50,713 bases of DNA from NCBI GenBank assembly GCA_012520655.1, contig JAAYNW010000058.1, forward strand, positions 1 through 50,713, given 5' to 3'. The position numbers and the translations under genes are program-made. Each line of letters begins with the position of its first letter. The first letter of the stretch is position 1. The stretch is from Clostridiales bacterium (GTDB lineage Bacteria; Bacillota; Clostridia; Lachnospirales; Lachnospiraceae). Positions 1-8,811 of this stretch are shown in pieces. Under the pieces are notes generated by a model. It had not been told where the DNA came from. It was given only the letters and a program-made list of their open reading frames with translations, and made no database searches.

Positions 1-783
1 CTCCAGCGTCTGAATCAGATTAGGCTTCAAAGCATCCTTCAATAAGGCCGCCATTGCACCTGTCGCATGTAAATCCGCTGCCGTTACCGGCTCCCCCGAG
101 CAATTATAAGCTACGACCATCCTCCCGAGCCTTGCCTTCAAATCCTCCATATCGGACGCAAGGCAAAGAACAGCCATGATTTCCGAAGCTACCGTAATAA
201 CAAAATGGTCTTCTCTTACCGTTCCGTCCGCTTTGCTTCCAAGGCCAACCACTATATTCCTGAGTACTCTGTCATTCATATCCAAACATCTTTTCCATAC
301 TACCTGCCTCGTATCGATGCCAAGCTCGTTCCCTTGCTGAATATGATTATCAAGTATAGCCGCCAGTAAGTTATTGGCAGAGGTTATAGCATGGAAATCC
401 CCCGTAAAATGCAGGTTTAAGTCTTCCATGGGCACTACCTGCGCATAGCCGCCACCCGCAGCACCGCCTTTTATTCCGAAGCAAGGCCCGAGAGAAGGCT
501 CTCGCAAAGCGATAATCGCCTTTTTACCAAGCTTTCCGAAAGCCTGTCCAAGTCCTACACTGGTCGTTGTCTTTCCCTCGCCTGCAGGCGTAGGGTTGAT
601 TGCTGTTACCAATATGAGCTTTCCGTCCGGATTATGTTTTATTTTTTCCAAGTATTCATCCGAAATCTTTGCTTTATATTTCCCGTATAATTCCAATTCA
701 TCCGAGTCGATATGTAATCTCTTCGCCACCTCGGTAACAGGCTTCATCTCGGCTTCCTGTGCTATTTGAATATCTGTCTTCAT
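1..783 (-). CDS. fhs: Formate--tetrahydrofolate ligase, N-terminal part (cut by window edge)
   Basis: ATP-dependent ligation of formate to tetrahydrofolate, giving 10-formyl-THF for one-carbon metabolism (cytosolic). I translated the minus strand from the ATG at 783. It begins [20 protein letters not shown] and continues with the family's nucleotide-binding segment [16 protein letters not shown] and the following [20 protein letters not shown] signature. About 261 residues are visible of a family length near 555, and the frame is open to base 1, so the C-terminus lies outside the window. The start is supported by AGGAGG seven bases upstream. It lies 35 bases downstream of ftsK on the same strand, so the two may be co-transcribed. 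Nothing looks damaged. The identification is secure. Confidence 0.95.
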   Translation of the reverse strand, partial: MKTDIQIAQEAEMKPVTEVAKRLHIDSDELELYGKYKAKISDEYLEKIKHNPDGKLILVTAINPTPAGEGKTTTSVGLGQAFGKLGKKAIIALREPSLGPCFGIKGGAAGGGYAQVVPMEDLNLHFTGDFHAITSANNLLAAILDNHIQQGNELGIDTRQVVWKRCLDMNDRVLRNIVVGLGSKADGTVREDHFVITVASEIMAVLCLASDMEDLKARLGRMVVAYNCSGEPVTAADLHATGAMAALLKDALKPNLIQTLE

Positions 784-818
784 CTATCATCCTCCTATCC
801 GTTCTCCCGACCCTCAGC

Positions 819-3419
819 TTACATCTCTTCCTCAATAAGTTGTTCAAATTCTTCTATACTCATCAATACTTTTCTCGGCTTGGTACCTTCTTCTTCTCCT
901 ACAACGCCTGCATCGCACAGCTGATCCATAATGCGCGCCGCCCGGTTAAAACCGATTTTAAAGACCCTTTGCAGCATTCCGATCGATGCCTTGTCCTTGT
1001 CTATAATAAATCTTCCGGCTTCCACAAAATATTGATCCCTGCTGCTTCCTGCATCTTCTCCGGTACCGGAGATGCCCTGGCTTACCGAACCGATATTCTG
1101 TATTTTTTCTTCCACGTCTTCGCTGTAGATATTTCCGATTGCCTGATTCTTCAAATAATCCACAACATCCGATACCTCTTTATCGGAAACAAAAGCTCCC
1201 TGTATTCTGGCCGGTTTAGGATATCCCTGAGGATAAAAAAGCATATCTCCTTTTCCGAGCAATTTTTCTGCGCCGTTCATATCTAAAATAGTACGTGAGT
1301 CCACGCCGCTGGATACAGCAAACGCCACACGGCTTGGCATATTCGCTTTAATAAGTCCGGTAATAACATCTACGGAAGGCCGCTGCGTAGCAATAATCAA
1401 ATGAATACCCGCCGCTCTCGCAAGCTGCGCCAGACGGCATATTGATTCCTCCACCTCGCCGGGAGCAACCATCATGAGGTCGGCAAGCTCGTCCACAATA
1501 ATCACTATCTGTGGCATCGTAGACGGAGTATCCCCATCCCCGCGCGCTTTCATCTCTTCCGCGATTCTGTTGAAGCCCTTCAGATCCCGCACATTGTAAT
1601 CCGCAAACTTCTTATATCTTTCCGTCATTTCCGCAACACCCCAATGAAGAGCCGCCGCCGCTTTCTTCGGATCGGTCACCACAGGAATGAGCAGATGAGG
1701 AATTCCGTTATAAACGCTTAATTCCACAACCTTCGGGTCCACCATGATAAGCTTGACTTCATCCGGATGCGCTTTATACAGGATACTCATAATAAGTGTA
1801 TTGATACATACGGACTTACCCGAACCGGTCGCTCCGGCAATAAGCATATGCGGCATCTTCGCAATATCCGCAACCACCGTTTTGCCACCGATATCCTTAC
1901 CGACCGCAAAAGCCAGTTTGGACGGAAAATCCCTGAATTCCTTCGATTCCAATAAATCTCTGAGTACTACCGTAGAATTCTCTTTATTGGGCACTTCAAT
2001 ACCCACTGCCGCTTTTCCCGGAATCGGAGCTTCGATACGAATATCCGTAGCTGCCAGATTCAATTTGATATCGTCTGTCAATCCGACGATTCTGCTTACC
2101 TTAACACCTTGCTCCGGCTGCAATTCATATCTGGTTACCGACGGTCCCTGACTGATATCGGTAATAGTAACTTTAACTCCGAAAGTTGCCAACGTCTGCT
2201 GTAAATGCATAGCGGTCTCTTTTAGCTGGGATGCGGAATCCGCAGTCCCTTTAACGGAGCCCTTTTGCAAAAGCTTAAGCGGAGGAAAAACATACTTTTT
2301 CGTATTTCCGGCACTTCCTTGCGGAATAATGGCATCGCTTTTTTGTGTATTCGAATTTTTGATCTCCTGTGGCCTGTTTACATGTACTTCTACCGGTTCA
2401 GGAACAACTTTATCATCTTCTTCCTCCGGCATATCCATTCTCATTTGCTGTACCGAAGTAATATGTATTTTGTCAAAATCGAAAGAGTGCATGTCCTCCC
2501 CTGAATTCTTGAGAGTCACGTCAACCTCTTTTATATCGTCCGTATCAAAATCATTCAAAGTTATCTCATGGATATCATCGCTGACAGTACCTTCTTTTTC
2601 CCCTTCTTTTGCTGTAAGAGCGGTATCTAACATAACGCCGGATACTTTTTTATCCATACGGAGAATCTTTTCATTTTCACTCTCTTCCGCTCGGAGCCGA
2701 CGCTCTTCTTCTTTGGCCCTTCGCATTTCTTCCTGTTCGGCGCGCCTCTTCTGCAGGCGCTCCTTTCTTACGTAAGCGTCTTCTCTCGTTTTTTCGTATA
2801 CCTTTTGCCCGCCGTTCCGGACACTGCCGACTAAAGATTTTTCCGTAAGGATTACTAAGCAGATAACTGCTAATACGATAATCGTAAGTGCCGTACCTAC
2901 CATAGACAAAAAATGATAGCTGAGAAAAGTTAACGTCCCCGCTATTACCCCGCCGCCATTTTTATTTTCACTGCATCTTGCGTATATTTCCTGTATATTA
3001 TATAGCACATCCTCATTCCATGCTCCCGAAAATAGGTCACAAGACATGCCGATTAATAGAAAAAGCAGTACTGCCGCTACTAATTTCCTCGTTGCAATCC
3101 TATTCCCTCTATTGGAAATACCAAAAGCAACTGTGAGGAATAAAACAATCGGTGCTATATAAGCTGTCAGCCCGAAAAAACCGAACATCATATCGCTAAC
3201 GGTGTCCCCAAATACGCCGACAACTCCAAAATTGCATAAAAATAAAAAGACTGCCAGCGCAAACACTCCTATTAGTATTATTTCATTTTTGATTGCGCTA
3301 TCCATAGGTTCATTTTGTCTGGAGGATTTTGTATTTACCGTCTTCCTCCTTCCGGAAGACGTATTGCGGGAATTACCTTTTCTTGTCGTTCCCTTTCTGT
3401 TTCCTTGTCCGGATGCCAT
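819..3419 (-). CDS. ftsK: FtsK/SpoIIIE family DNA translocase
   Basis: Septum-located, ATP-driven DNA pump that clears chromosome DNA from the closing division or sporulation septum. The 866-residue protein has a basic N-terminus, about four membrane segments between residues 45 and 190, a charged coiled linker rich in Arg and Glu, then the RecA-like motor. The Walker A motif GATGSGKS has its Lys near residue 535, and [11 protein letters not shown] forms the Walker B region. The C-terminal winged-helix gamma domain, which reads KOPS/SRS-type DNA sites, covers about the last 65 residues ([18 protein letters not shown]). Length and order match the SpoIIIE type. The ATG at 3419 has AGGGGG eight bases upstream. 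It follows a TepA-like protease gene, an order also known near spoIIIE in Bacillus. The sequence cannot show whether its role is vegetative or sporulation-specific. Confidence 0.95.
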   Translation of the reverse strand: MASGQGNRKGTTRKGNSRNTSSGRRKTVNTKSSRQNEPMDSAIKNEIILIGVFALAVFLFLCNFGVVGVFGDTVSDMMFGFFGLTAYIAPIVLFLTVAFGISNRGNRIATRKLVAAVLLFLLIGMSCDLFSGAWNEDVLYNIQEIYARCSENKNGGGVIAGTLTFLSYHFLSMVGTALTIIVLAVICLVILTEKSLVGSVRNGGQKVYEKTREDAYVRKERLQKRRAEQEEMRRAKEEERRLRAEESENEKILRMDKKVSGVMLDTALTAKEGEKEGTVSDDIHEITLNDFDTDDIKEVDVTLKNSGEDMHSFDFDKIHITSVQQMRMDMPEEEDDKVVPEPVEVHVNRPQEIKNSNTQKSDAIIPQGSAGNTKKYVFPPLKLLQKGSVKGTADSASQLKETAMHLQQTLATFGVKVTITDISQGPSVTRYELQPEQGVKVSRIVGLTDDIKLNLAATDIRIEAPIPGKAAVGIEVPNKENSTVVLRDLLESKEFRDFPSKLAFAVGKDIGGKTVVADIAKMPHMLIAGATGSGKSVCINTLIMSILYKAHPDEVKLIMVDPKVVELSVYNGIPHLLIPVVTDPKKAAAALHWGVAEMTERYKKFADYNVRDLKGFNRIAEEMKARGDGDTPSTMPQIVIIVDELADLMMVAPGEVEESICRLAQLARAAGIHLIIATQRPSVDVITGLIKANMPSRVAFAVSSGVDSRTILDMNGAEKLLGKGDMLFYPQGYPKPARIQGAFVSDKEVSDVVDYLKNQAIGNIYSEDVEEKIQNIGSVSQGISGTGEDAGSSRDQYFVEAGRFIIDKDKASIGMLQRVFKIGFNRAARIMDQLCDAGVVGEEEGTKPRKVLMSIEEFEQLIEEEM

Positions 3420-3460
3420 ACTATATGCCCCCTAGCATGCGTAATTTACTGAACTTATAT

Positions 3461-3489
3461 AGTATAGCATCTAAAATGAAAGTTGTCAT
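3461..3489 (-). promoter_or_regulatory. Putative sigma-A promoter of ftsK
   Basis: On the minus strand ATGACA (3484-3489) and TATACT (3461-3466) are separated by 17 bases in the gap just after the stop of the TepA-like gene. ftsK can therefore be transcribed independently of that gene. Confidence 0.5.
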
Positions 3490-3491
3490 CC

Positions 3492-4259
3492 TCATACATT
3501 TCTTTTTTTATTCTCTGTACTGTCGCCTTTATTACTCCTATTCTTATCTATAATACTGTGTAAATGCTCCATAGCTTCCTTTATTCCGCCTACCTCATTG
3601 ATAATTCCTTCATTTACCGCTTCCTGCCCTACGAGAATCGTCCCCACATCTTTTGTCAGCACTCCTGTTTCCATCATCAGCTCTTCGAATCTCGCTTTGC
3701 TTATTTTACAATGGTTGCATACGAAGCCGGTTATTCTGTTTTGAATCTGTTTAAAATAATCGAAGGTTTGTGGCACGCCGATTACCATGCCGTTCATTCT
3801 TACCGGATGAATGACCATTGTTCCTGTAGGCACAATATAGGAATAATTGGTGCTGACTGAAATCGGCACGCCGATGGAATGGCTTCCACCTAAAACGAGA
3901 GATACACTCGGCTTGCTTAAAGAGGCTATCATCTCCGCTATGGCAAGTCCCGCTTCCACATCTCCTCCCATCGTATTAAGAAGAACCAAGACACCATCGA
4001 TTTCGTTACTGTCTTCAATTGCAGCAAGTTCCGGCAAAATATGCTCATATTTTGTAGTTTTGGAAGTACCGTTTAGATTGTCGTGTCCTTCTATTTCGCC
4101 AATTATAGTAATCAGATGAATTTTATGCTTTTTGTCATTTTTATCCAGTGTTACCTGTCCGCTTTTCTCAATTCTCTCATCACGATGTTTCTCTCCCTCG
4201 GCTTTTTTATCTACTTCTTTATCTTCCTTATCGATATCCTTTGATTTTTGATTTCCCAT
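3492..4259 (-). CDS. TepA-like ClpP-family serine protease
   Basis: Cytosolic protein of the ClpP/crotonase fold, close to Bacillus TepA (YmfB). About the first 40 residues are very charged (Lys/Asp/Glu) and look disordered. The core then follows with the conserved strand LNTMGGDVEAGLAIAE, the nucleophile region GGSHSIGVP and the His region TMVIHP, which match the Ser and His sites of ClpP. The length of 255 residues is a little above typical ClpP because of the charged extension. I chose the ATG at 4259 (GGAGG five bases upstream) over a TTG at 4271. It lies directly upstream of ftsK, as tepA does near spoIIIE in Bacillus. TepA has been linked to protein export and to spore proteins, but its substrate here cannot be read from the sequence. 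Confidence 0.85.
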   Translation of the reverse strand: MGNQKSKDIDKEDKEVDKKAEGEKHRDERIEKSGQVTLDKNDKKHKIHLITIIGEIEGHDNLNGTSKTTKYEHILPELAAIEDSNEIDGVLVLLNTMGGDVEAGLAIAEMIASLSKPSVSLVLGGSHSIGVPISVSTNYSYIVPTGTMVIHPVRMNGMVIGVPQTFDYFKQIQNRITGFVCNHCKISKARFEELMMETGVLTKDVGTILVGQEAVNEGIINEVGGIKEAMEHLHSIIDKNRSNKGDSTENKKRNV

Positions 4260-4329
4260 GCCTACCTCCAAATTTGCAATTTCTGTCTTTAGTTTGCATG
4301 GAATTTATTTTTTTATACATATTTAATAA

Positions 4330-4371
4330 GACCGCTTTTGATTCAGCATCTGCAAAAATCATAAAGCGGTC
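4330..4371 (-). terminator. Inverted repeat downstream of the membrane protein gene, possible terminator
   Basis: Nine-base arms GACCGCTTT (4330-4338) and AAAGCGGTC (4363-4371) can be extended by five more pairs across a one-base bulge. It lies just past the stop of the 4379-5923 gene. The T-run after the hairpin on the minus strand is poor (TTATTAAAT), so Rho-independent function is uncertain. Confidence 0.45.
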
Positions 4372-4378
4372 AATAAAT

Positions 4379-5923
4379 CTAAATATCAAAATCATCATCT
4401 TCTTCGGAAAAAACATCGTAGTTCATCTGTTCATCAGGAACATCTACGCCGTAATTCATCTCCTTCTTCACATGCTTCTTAGGAAGCGGCAAAGGGTTCT
4501 CTATAAATTTAATACTCTTCTTTTCTTCTTTTTCTATCTCTGCATTATTTATTTTCTCATCTATTATTTCTTCGATTCTTATCTCTTCCAGATCCTCATC
4601 CGGCTTCAATTCTTCTATTTGTACCGTTTCCAACGAAGAAATTTTTTCTTTCTGATTTGCATCTTCTCCCATGGAACGAAGCCCAAGTCCGGCAAATGTA
4701 CCCCAAATAACAGTCGCAAAAGTGCTATAGTCCATCTGGCCGATTCCGGTAACGCTTATTGCCGTGAGCGCAAGAAGAAGCAACACCCACGCATCTGTCT
4801 TCTGCCGCTTACGCATTAAAAAGCCTACTACATTTAAAGAAGCGAGAAAACATACGCCAATACCGATCGCAGGCTGTACATCCGGCCCCGGAACAAGATA
4901 ACTCATACTCATTCCATTGCCATACTGCTGCAACCATGCAGCTAATATGTTCATAAAGGTCTGCCCCGAATACATGGCATCTAATTCGATAAACCCCGCT
5001 GTCATTAACAAAGAAACCGCCAAAACAACCGCAAACTGTTTACCGATATAAATATTTTTGTTTTTATTTGTAGCATTTTGTCCGACCGGGTTACACGGTT
5101 TCTCTCGTATTACCACAAAACATGTGCCCGCAAAAAGGAGAAGAGTAAAGCCGATAATATCTAGGTAAGATAATATCCCTATATAAATACCTAATAGCAA
5201 AAAGACGATATAACTGCCTTTCCTCCTATATCCGTTCTTCACAAGCTTCCGCAGATATAAGCCCGTCAGCCAGAGACCTGTCGCATACAGAAGCAAATAT
5301 AATCCCTGCGGTGTCAGGCTGCACATATCCTTCATAAATACAGGAGAAACTGCTATAATCGCTGCTACGCAAAGAGCTGTTACTCTGCCTGCCAATAAGC
5401 GAATCGCAAAGTAAAGAAAGAGAATAGCCAGTACGTGCAGAACCAATTGAAGTACGATTCCCGCTATCATTTTATTTCCCATAAAGGAAAATACAGCGGA
5501 CAATAAAACCGTATATATATATGAAGCGCCGTGGGTGATATTCGGAATCCCTCTTTCATTGGTTACCTGTGCCATTTCATAAAACATATTCCGTTCCACC
5601 GTTATATCGGCATGCAAAATATAATCAATACGATATAAAACAGAACCGGCAAATATACACATAGCTAAAAAGCATTCCCACATATTGGCAAAATGCTTAT
5701 CCCTGGGAAGCTTTATCAACAAATATGGAATAATCTTCGCTCCTGCCAGCCATACGCCGGCGACACCGGCAAAAAAAAGACATACGAATGCCGCCGCAAA
5801 ATATTTATTCAGCCCCCATGTATATACACTTACCGTAATTATGCAGGTTGCAAACAAAACACCTGTTATTGCCATATACAATAACCATAACAGGTAACTA
5901 AACCATGTTTTTCTCATCTTCAT
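4379..5923 (-). CDS. Polytopic membrane protein with acidic cytoplasmic tail, unknown function
   Basis: I do not recognise a named family. The 514-residue protein has roughly ten to twelve hydrophobic segments over residues 1-400, with a soluble loop after the third segment (YRIDYILHADITVERNMFYE). A hydrophilic tail of about 110 residues follows, very rich in Glu, Asp and Lys and ending EEDDDFDI. The pattern of an early charged loop followed by many helices recalls GT-C glycosyltransferases of the PMT/ArnT kind, but the motif evidence is too thin to assign an activity. The ATG at 5923 is used, with AAGGAA about ten bases upstream. It lies 58 bases downstream of metY on the same strand and is probably read with it. 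The acidic tail suggests a cytoplasmic partner; that is inference. Confidence 0.7.
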   Translation of the reverse strand: MKMRKTWFSYLLWLLYMAITGVLFATCIITVSVYTWGLNKYFAAAFVCLFFAGVAGVWLAGAKIIPYLLIKLPRDKHFANMWECFLAMCIFAGSVLYRIDYILHADITVERNMFYEMAQVTNERGIPNITHGASYIYTVLLSAVFSFMGNKMIAGIVLQLVLHVLAILFLYFAIRLLAGRVTALCVAAIIAVSPVFMKDMCSLTPQGLYLLLYATGLWLTGLYLRKLVKNGYRRKGSYIVFLLLGIYIGILSYLDIIGFTLLLFAGTCFVVIREKPCNPVGQNATNKNKNIYIGKQFAVVLAVSLLMTAGFIELDAMYSGQTFMNILAAWLQQYGNGMSMSYLVPGPDVQPAIGIGVCFLASLNVVGFLMRKRQKTDAWVLLLLALTAISVTGIGQMDYSTFATVIWGTFAGLGLRSMGEDANQKEKISSLETVQIEELKPDEDLEEIRIEEIIDEKINNAEIEKEEKKSIKFIENPLPLPKKHVKKEMNYGVDVPDEQMNYDVFSEEDDDFDI

Positions 5924-5981
5924 GTTCTTTCGTTTCCTTACGGTTTATACCATTTTATACTTCCTGCTTAAAAGGTATTCC

Positions 5982-7265
5982 TTATATTTTCATCAATGCC
6001 TGTTCCAGATCCGCTATAATATCGTTCATATTCTCAATTCCTACAGAAAAACGAATCAAATCGGGGGAAACCCCTGCTTCCACGAGCTGTTCGTCCGTCA
6101 TCTGCCTATGTGTGTGACTGGCCGGATGGAGCACACAAGTCCTCGCATCCGCAACATGTGTCACAATTGCTGCAAGTTTCAAGTAATCCATCATCCGGGA
6201 GGCCATATGCCTTCCGCCCTTGAGCCCAAAGGAAATAACACCGCAAGTCCCGTTCGGCATATATTTCTGCGCCAAATCATAATATCTGCTGCTCTTAAGT
6301 CCCGGATAATTTACCCACGCCACTTTTTCATGTTTTTCCAGATATTCGGCCACTTTCAAAGCATTCTCACAATGTCTGGGAACCCTAAGATGCAATGTCT
6401 CCAATCCCACATTCAGTAAAAAGGCATTCTGCGGGGATTGTATTGACCCGAGATCACGCATAAGCTGAGAAGTTGCTTTTGTAATATATGCGAGTTTCCC
6501 GAATTTCTCGGTATATGTAATGCCGTGATAAGATTCATCCGGTTCGCAAAGTCCAGGATATTTATCCGGATACTTGCTCCAATCAAAATTGCCGGAGTCT
6601 ACTATCGCGCCTCCTACACACATAGCATGACCATCCATATACTTGGTTGTGGAATGCGTAACTATGTCCGCTCCCCATATAAAAGGATTACAGTTAATCG
6701 GGGTAGCGAAGGTATTATCTATAATAAGCGGTACTTGATGTTCATGCGCCACACGGGCGAACTTCTCGATATCCAAGACCACCAATGCAGGATTGGCAAT
6801 GGTCTCCGCCAATACACACCTGGTGTTCTCTTTAAATGCCTTATGTAACTCCTCTTCCGAAAGGTCAGGATCCACAACAGTGCATTCAATTCCCATTTTC
6901 TTCATAGTAACGGTGAGAAGATTAAAAGTTCCTCCATACACCGTAGAGGAAAGAACGACGTGAGAACCTACCTCACATATATTGAATACAGCATAGTAGT
7001 TAGCGGCCTGGCCGGAAGATGTCAGCATTGCTGCCACACCTCCCTCTAAATCACATATCTTCTTGGCTACGAATTCATTGGTCGGATTCTGCAGTCTCGT
7101 ATAAAAAAAACCACTTTCCTCCAGATCGAACAGCTTCCCCATTTGCTCCGATGTCTCATATTTGTATGTTGTACTTTGATATATCGGCAGAACTCTGGGT
7201 TCTCCGTTCTTAGGCTCCCAGCCCGATTGAATACATATCGTTTCCTTTGCGTATTCGCTACTCAT
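5982..7265 (-). CDS. metY: O-acetylhomoserine sulfhydrylase (aminocarboxypropyltransferase)
   Basis: PLP enzyme of the Cys/Met metabolism family that makes homocysteine from O-acetylhomoserine and sulfide (cytosolic). The 427 residues match the usual MetY length of about 425-430. Visible marks are YTRLQNPTN near residue 55, the PLP-phosphate segment SSGQAANYY near 83, IIDNTFATP near 181, and the Schiff-base Lys in THSTTKYMDGH (Lys208). The ending SVGIENMNDIIADLEQAL is typical. The start at 7265 has AGGAGGG six bases upstream. The gene lies 22 bases after an unknown CFI-box-like gene and before a membrane protein gene. I saw no S-box or T-box in the short upstream gap, so methionine control, if any, acts elsewhere. 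O-succinylhomoserine enzymes (MetB/MetZ) are related but fit less well. Confidence 0.95.
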   Translation of the reverse strand: MSSEYAKETICIQSGWEPKNGEPRVLPIYQSTTYKYETSEQMGKLFDLEESGFFYTRLQNPTNEFVAKKICDLEGGVAAMLTSSGQAANYYAVFNICEVGSHVVLSSTVYGGTFNLLTVTMKKMGIECTVVDPDLSEEELHKAFKENTRCVLAETIANPALVVLDIEKFARVAHEHQVPLIIDNTFATPINCNPFIWGADIVTHSTTKYMDGHAMCVGGAIVDSGNFDWSKYPDKYPGLCEPDESYHGITYTEKFGKLAYITKATSQLMRDLGSIQSPQNAFLLNVGLETLHLRVPRHCENALKVAEYLEKHEKVAWVNYPGLKSSRYYDLAQKYMPNGTCGVISFGLKGGRHMASRMMDYLKLAAIVTHVADARTCVLHPASHTHRQMTDEQLVEAGVSPDLIRFSVGIENMNDIIADLEQALMKI

Positions 7266-7287
7266 CCTGCACCCTCCTGCATAGCTC

Positions 7288-8058
7288 CTATTTCTTATCC
7301 TTTGCCGTTACAATATATTGATTTTTCAACTCTTCTATCATTTTTATATATTCTTCGCCGCACCGTTCTTTATCGCCGCTTTGAATATAGGTGATGCATA
7401 CCTTTAAATATCTATCCCATATATATCTGTATTTTTCTTCCGGATTATCGGATTTGTCGATTCGCTTTACGATGGTAGGTGCAATATCATAATACTTTTT
7501 TACTAATTCTTCCCCGTTTTCGGTCAATATGAGATAATTATCCCTATAATCCTTAAGAAGATTCAGCTCATAGCAATCTTCCGGTTTATTCAGACTTCTG
7601 CATACGGCTGTTGTCACATAGCATAATTTACTCTTAAAACCCGCCTGAATACTTGCAGCATCCGTTGTCTTTATATTATTTCCTTTGAACTTATACGCCC
7701 ATTTTTCGCATATTGTATCCGTCAGCTGATGTGCTTTTTCCTGTTTCCCTTCTAAAATAGCAGGCATGAAGTAAACCGCCATAAACATATTGAAATTCAG
7801 CTGTTTATTGCTTCTTTTTACTTTACTTTTCTCTTCCTCAAGTATCTTTTCGACATATGATACAAGATAATCCGCAAATTCGTCGATAAGGCCTTCCTCT
7901 TCCTCCGAAATCAGCATTTGATTCAACTCACCAAAAAAGTCATGATGGTTCTCAAGATACGCTTCCAGCAAAGTTCCGTATGTATCCTTCTTAAACCCGC
8001 GTATCTGCATTTCCATATCTTCAAAAAGCGGTGCTACATTTTTAAGCGTTTCATTCAT
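7288..8058 (-). CDS. Conserved hypothetical protein with CFI-box-like Cys motif
   Basis: Function unknown. The 256-residue soluble protein has no signal peptide or membrane segment and is mostly helical and charged. Residues 146-176 read CYVTTAVCRSL, then a Cys at 162 followed by YELNLLKDYRDNYL. This resembles the CFI-box found at the C-terminus of assorted bacterial proteins (Cys, hydrophobic pair, ATA/TTA, later an LR.FRD.L stretch). Here the motif is central, with about 80 residues after it, and three Cys (146, 153, 162) are clustered. The start at 8058 follows yebC by 24 bases and metY follows by 22 bases, so it lies in a tight same-strand run. A metal site or a protein-protein role is possible, but nothing decides it. 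Confidence 0.75.
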   Translation of the reverse strand: MNETLKNVAPLFEDMEMQIRGFKKDTYGTLLEAYLENHHDFFGELNQMLISEEEEGLIDEFADYLVSYVEKILEEEKSKVKRSNKQLNFNMFMAVYFMPAILEGKQEKAHQLTDTICEKWAYKFKGNNIKTTDAASIQAGFKSKLCYVTTAVCRSLNKPEDCYELNLLKDYRDNYLILTENGEELVKKYYDIAPTIVKRIDKSDNPEEKYRYIWDRYLKVCITYIQSGDKERCGEEYIKMIEELKNQYIVTAKDKK

Positions 8059-8082
8059 AGTCTTCTACCCTCTTTGCCGGAT

Positions 8083-8811
8083 TTATTCGTTCCAGTTATG
8101 ATAAACAGCCTGCACATCGTCATCTTCTTCAAGTAAATCCAATGTTTTCTGAAGATTCTTAAGAGCGGTTTCATCCGTAAGTTCCACATAATTCTGAGGT
8201 ATCATAGTTACCTCCGCCGATGCCATGGCAATTCCCGCTTCCTCTAACGCCTTACATACCCCATCGAAGCTATCCGGATCCGTCAATATTTCATAACTAT
8301 CCTCTTCTTCGGCAAAATCTTCCGCTCCCGCATCAAGGGCAGTCATCATGAGGTCGTCAGCTTCCATTTCACACTCTTCTTTATCGATAATAATCTGTCC
8401 CTTTTTATCGAACATAAAAGATACACATCCCGGCGTTCCAATATTTCCCTGTCCCTTTGTAAAAGCATTCCTTATATTAGCCGCCGTACGATTCTGATTA
8501 TCGGTAATGGCATCTACTATAATCGCAATGCCGTTAGGGCCATATCCTTCGTAAGTAACATATTTGTAATTTACGCTGCCCACATCTCCGGCCGCTTTCT
8601 TGATTCCTCTTTCTATCGTATCGTTAGGCATATTATTCGATTTCGCTTTGGCGATAACCTGTGCCAGCCTGAAGTTGTTTGACGGGTCCGGGCCGCCTTC
8701 CTTTACAGCTACCGCAATTTCCCTGCCCAGGATTGTAAATATCTTCCCCTTCGCTGCATCATTCTTTTCTTTCTTATGCTTAATATTTGCGAATTTTGAA
8801 TGTCCTGACAT
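8083..8811 (-). CDS. yebC: YebC/PmpR family protein (TACO1-like)
   Basis: The YebC family includes DNA-binding regulators and, more recently, factors that help ribosomes through stalls such as proline runs. The 242 residues match the family. The N-terminus MSGHSKFANIKHKKEKNDAA is diagnostic, followed by the domain containing NMPNDTIERGIKKA and YEGYGPNGIAIIVD, and an acidic C-terminal domain. The start codon directly abuts the stop of the upstream CNNM gene, and its AAGGAGAAG site lies inside that gene, so translation is likely coupled. No Holliday-junction genes (ruvABC), frequent neighbours elsewhere, are next to it. Confidence 0.95.
   Translation of the reverse strand: MSGHSKFANIKHKKEKNDAAKGKIFTILGREIAVAVKEGGPDPSNNFRLAQVIAKAKSNNMPNDTIERGIKKAAGDVGSVNYKYVTYEGYGPNGIAIIVDAITDNQNRTAANIRNAFTKGQGNIGTPGCVSFMFDKKGQIIIDKEECEMEADDLMMTALDAGAEDFAEEEDSYEILTDPDSFDGVCKALEEAGIAMASAEVTMIPQNYVELTDETALKNLQKTLDLLEEDDDVQAVYHNWNE

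Noticed and set aside
4228-4416. 62-codon frame overlapping the end of the membrane protein gene and the start of the TepA-like gene
   Set aside because: No ribosome site; it overlaps two real genes and the inverted repeat at 4330-4371.
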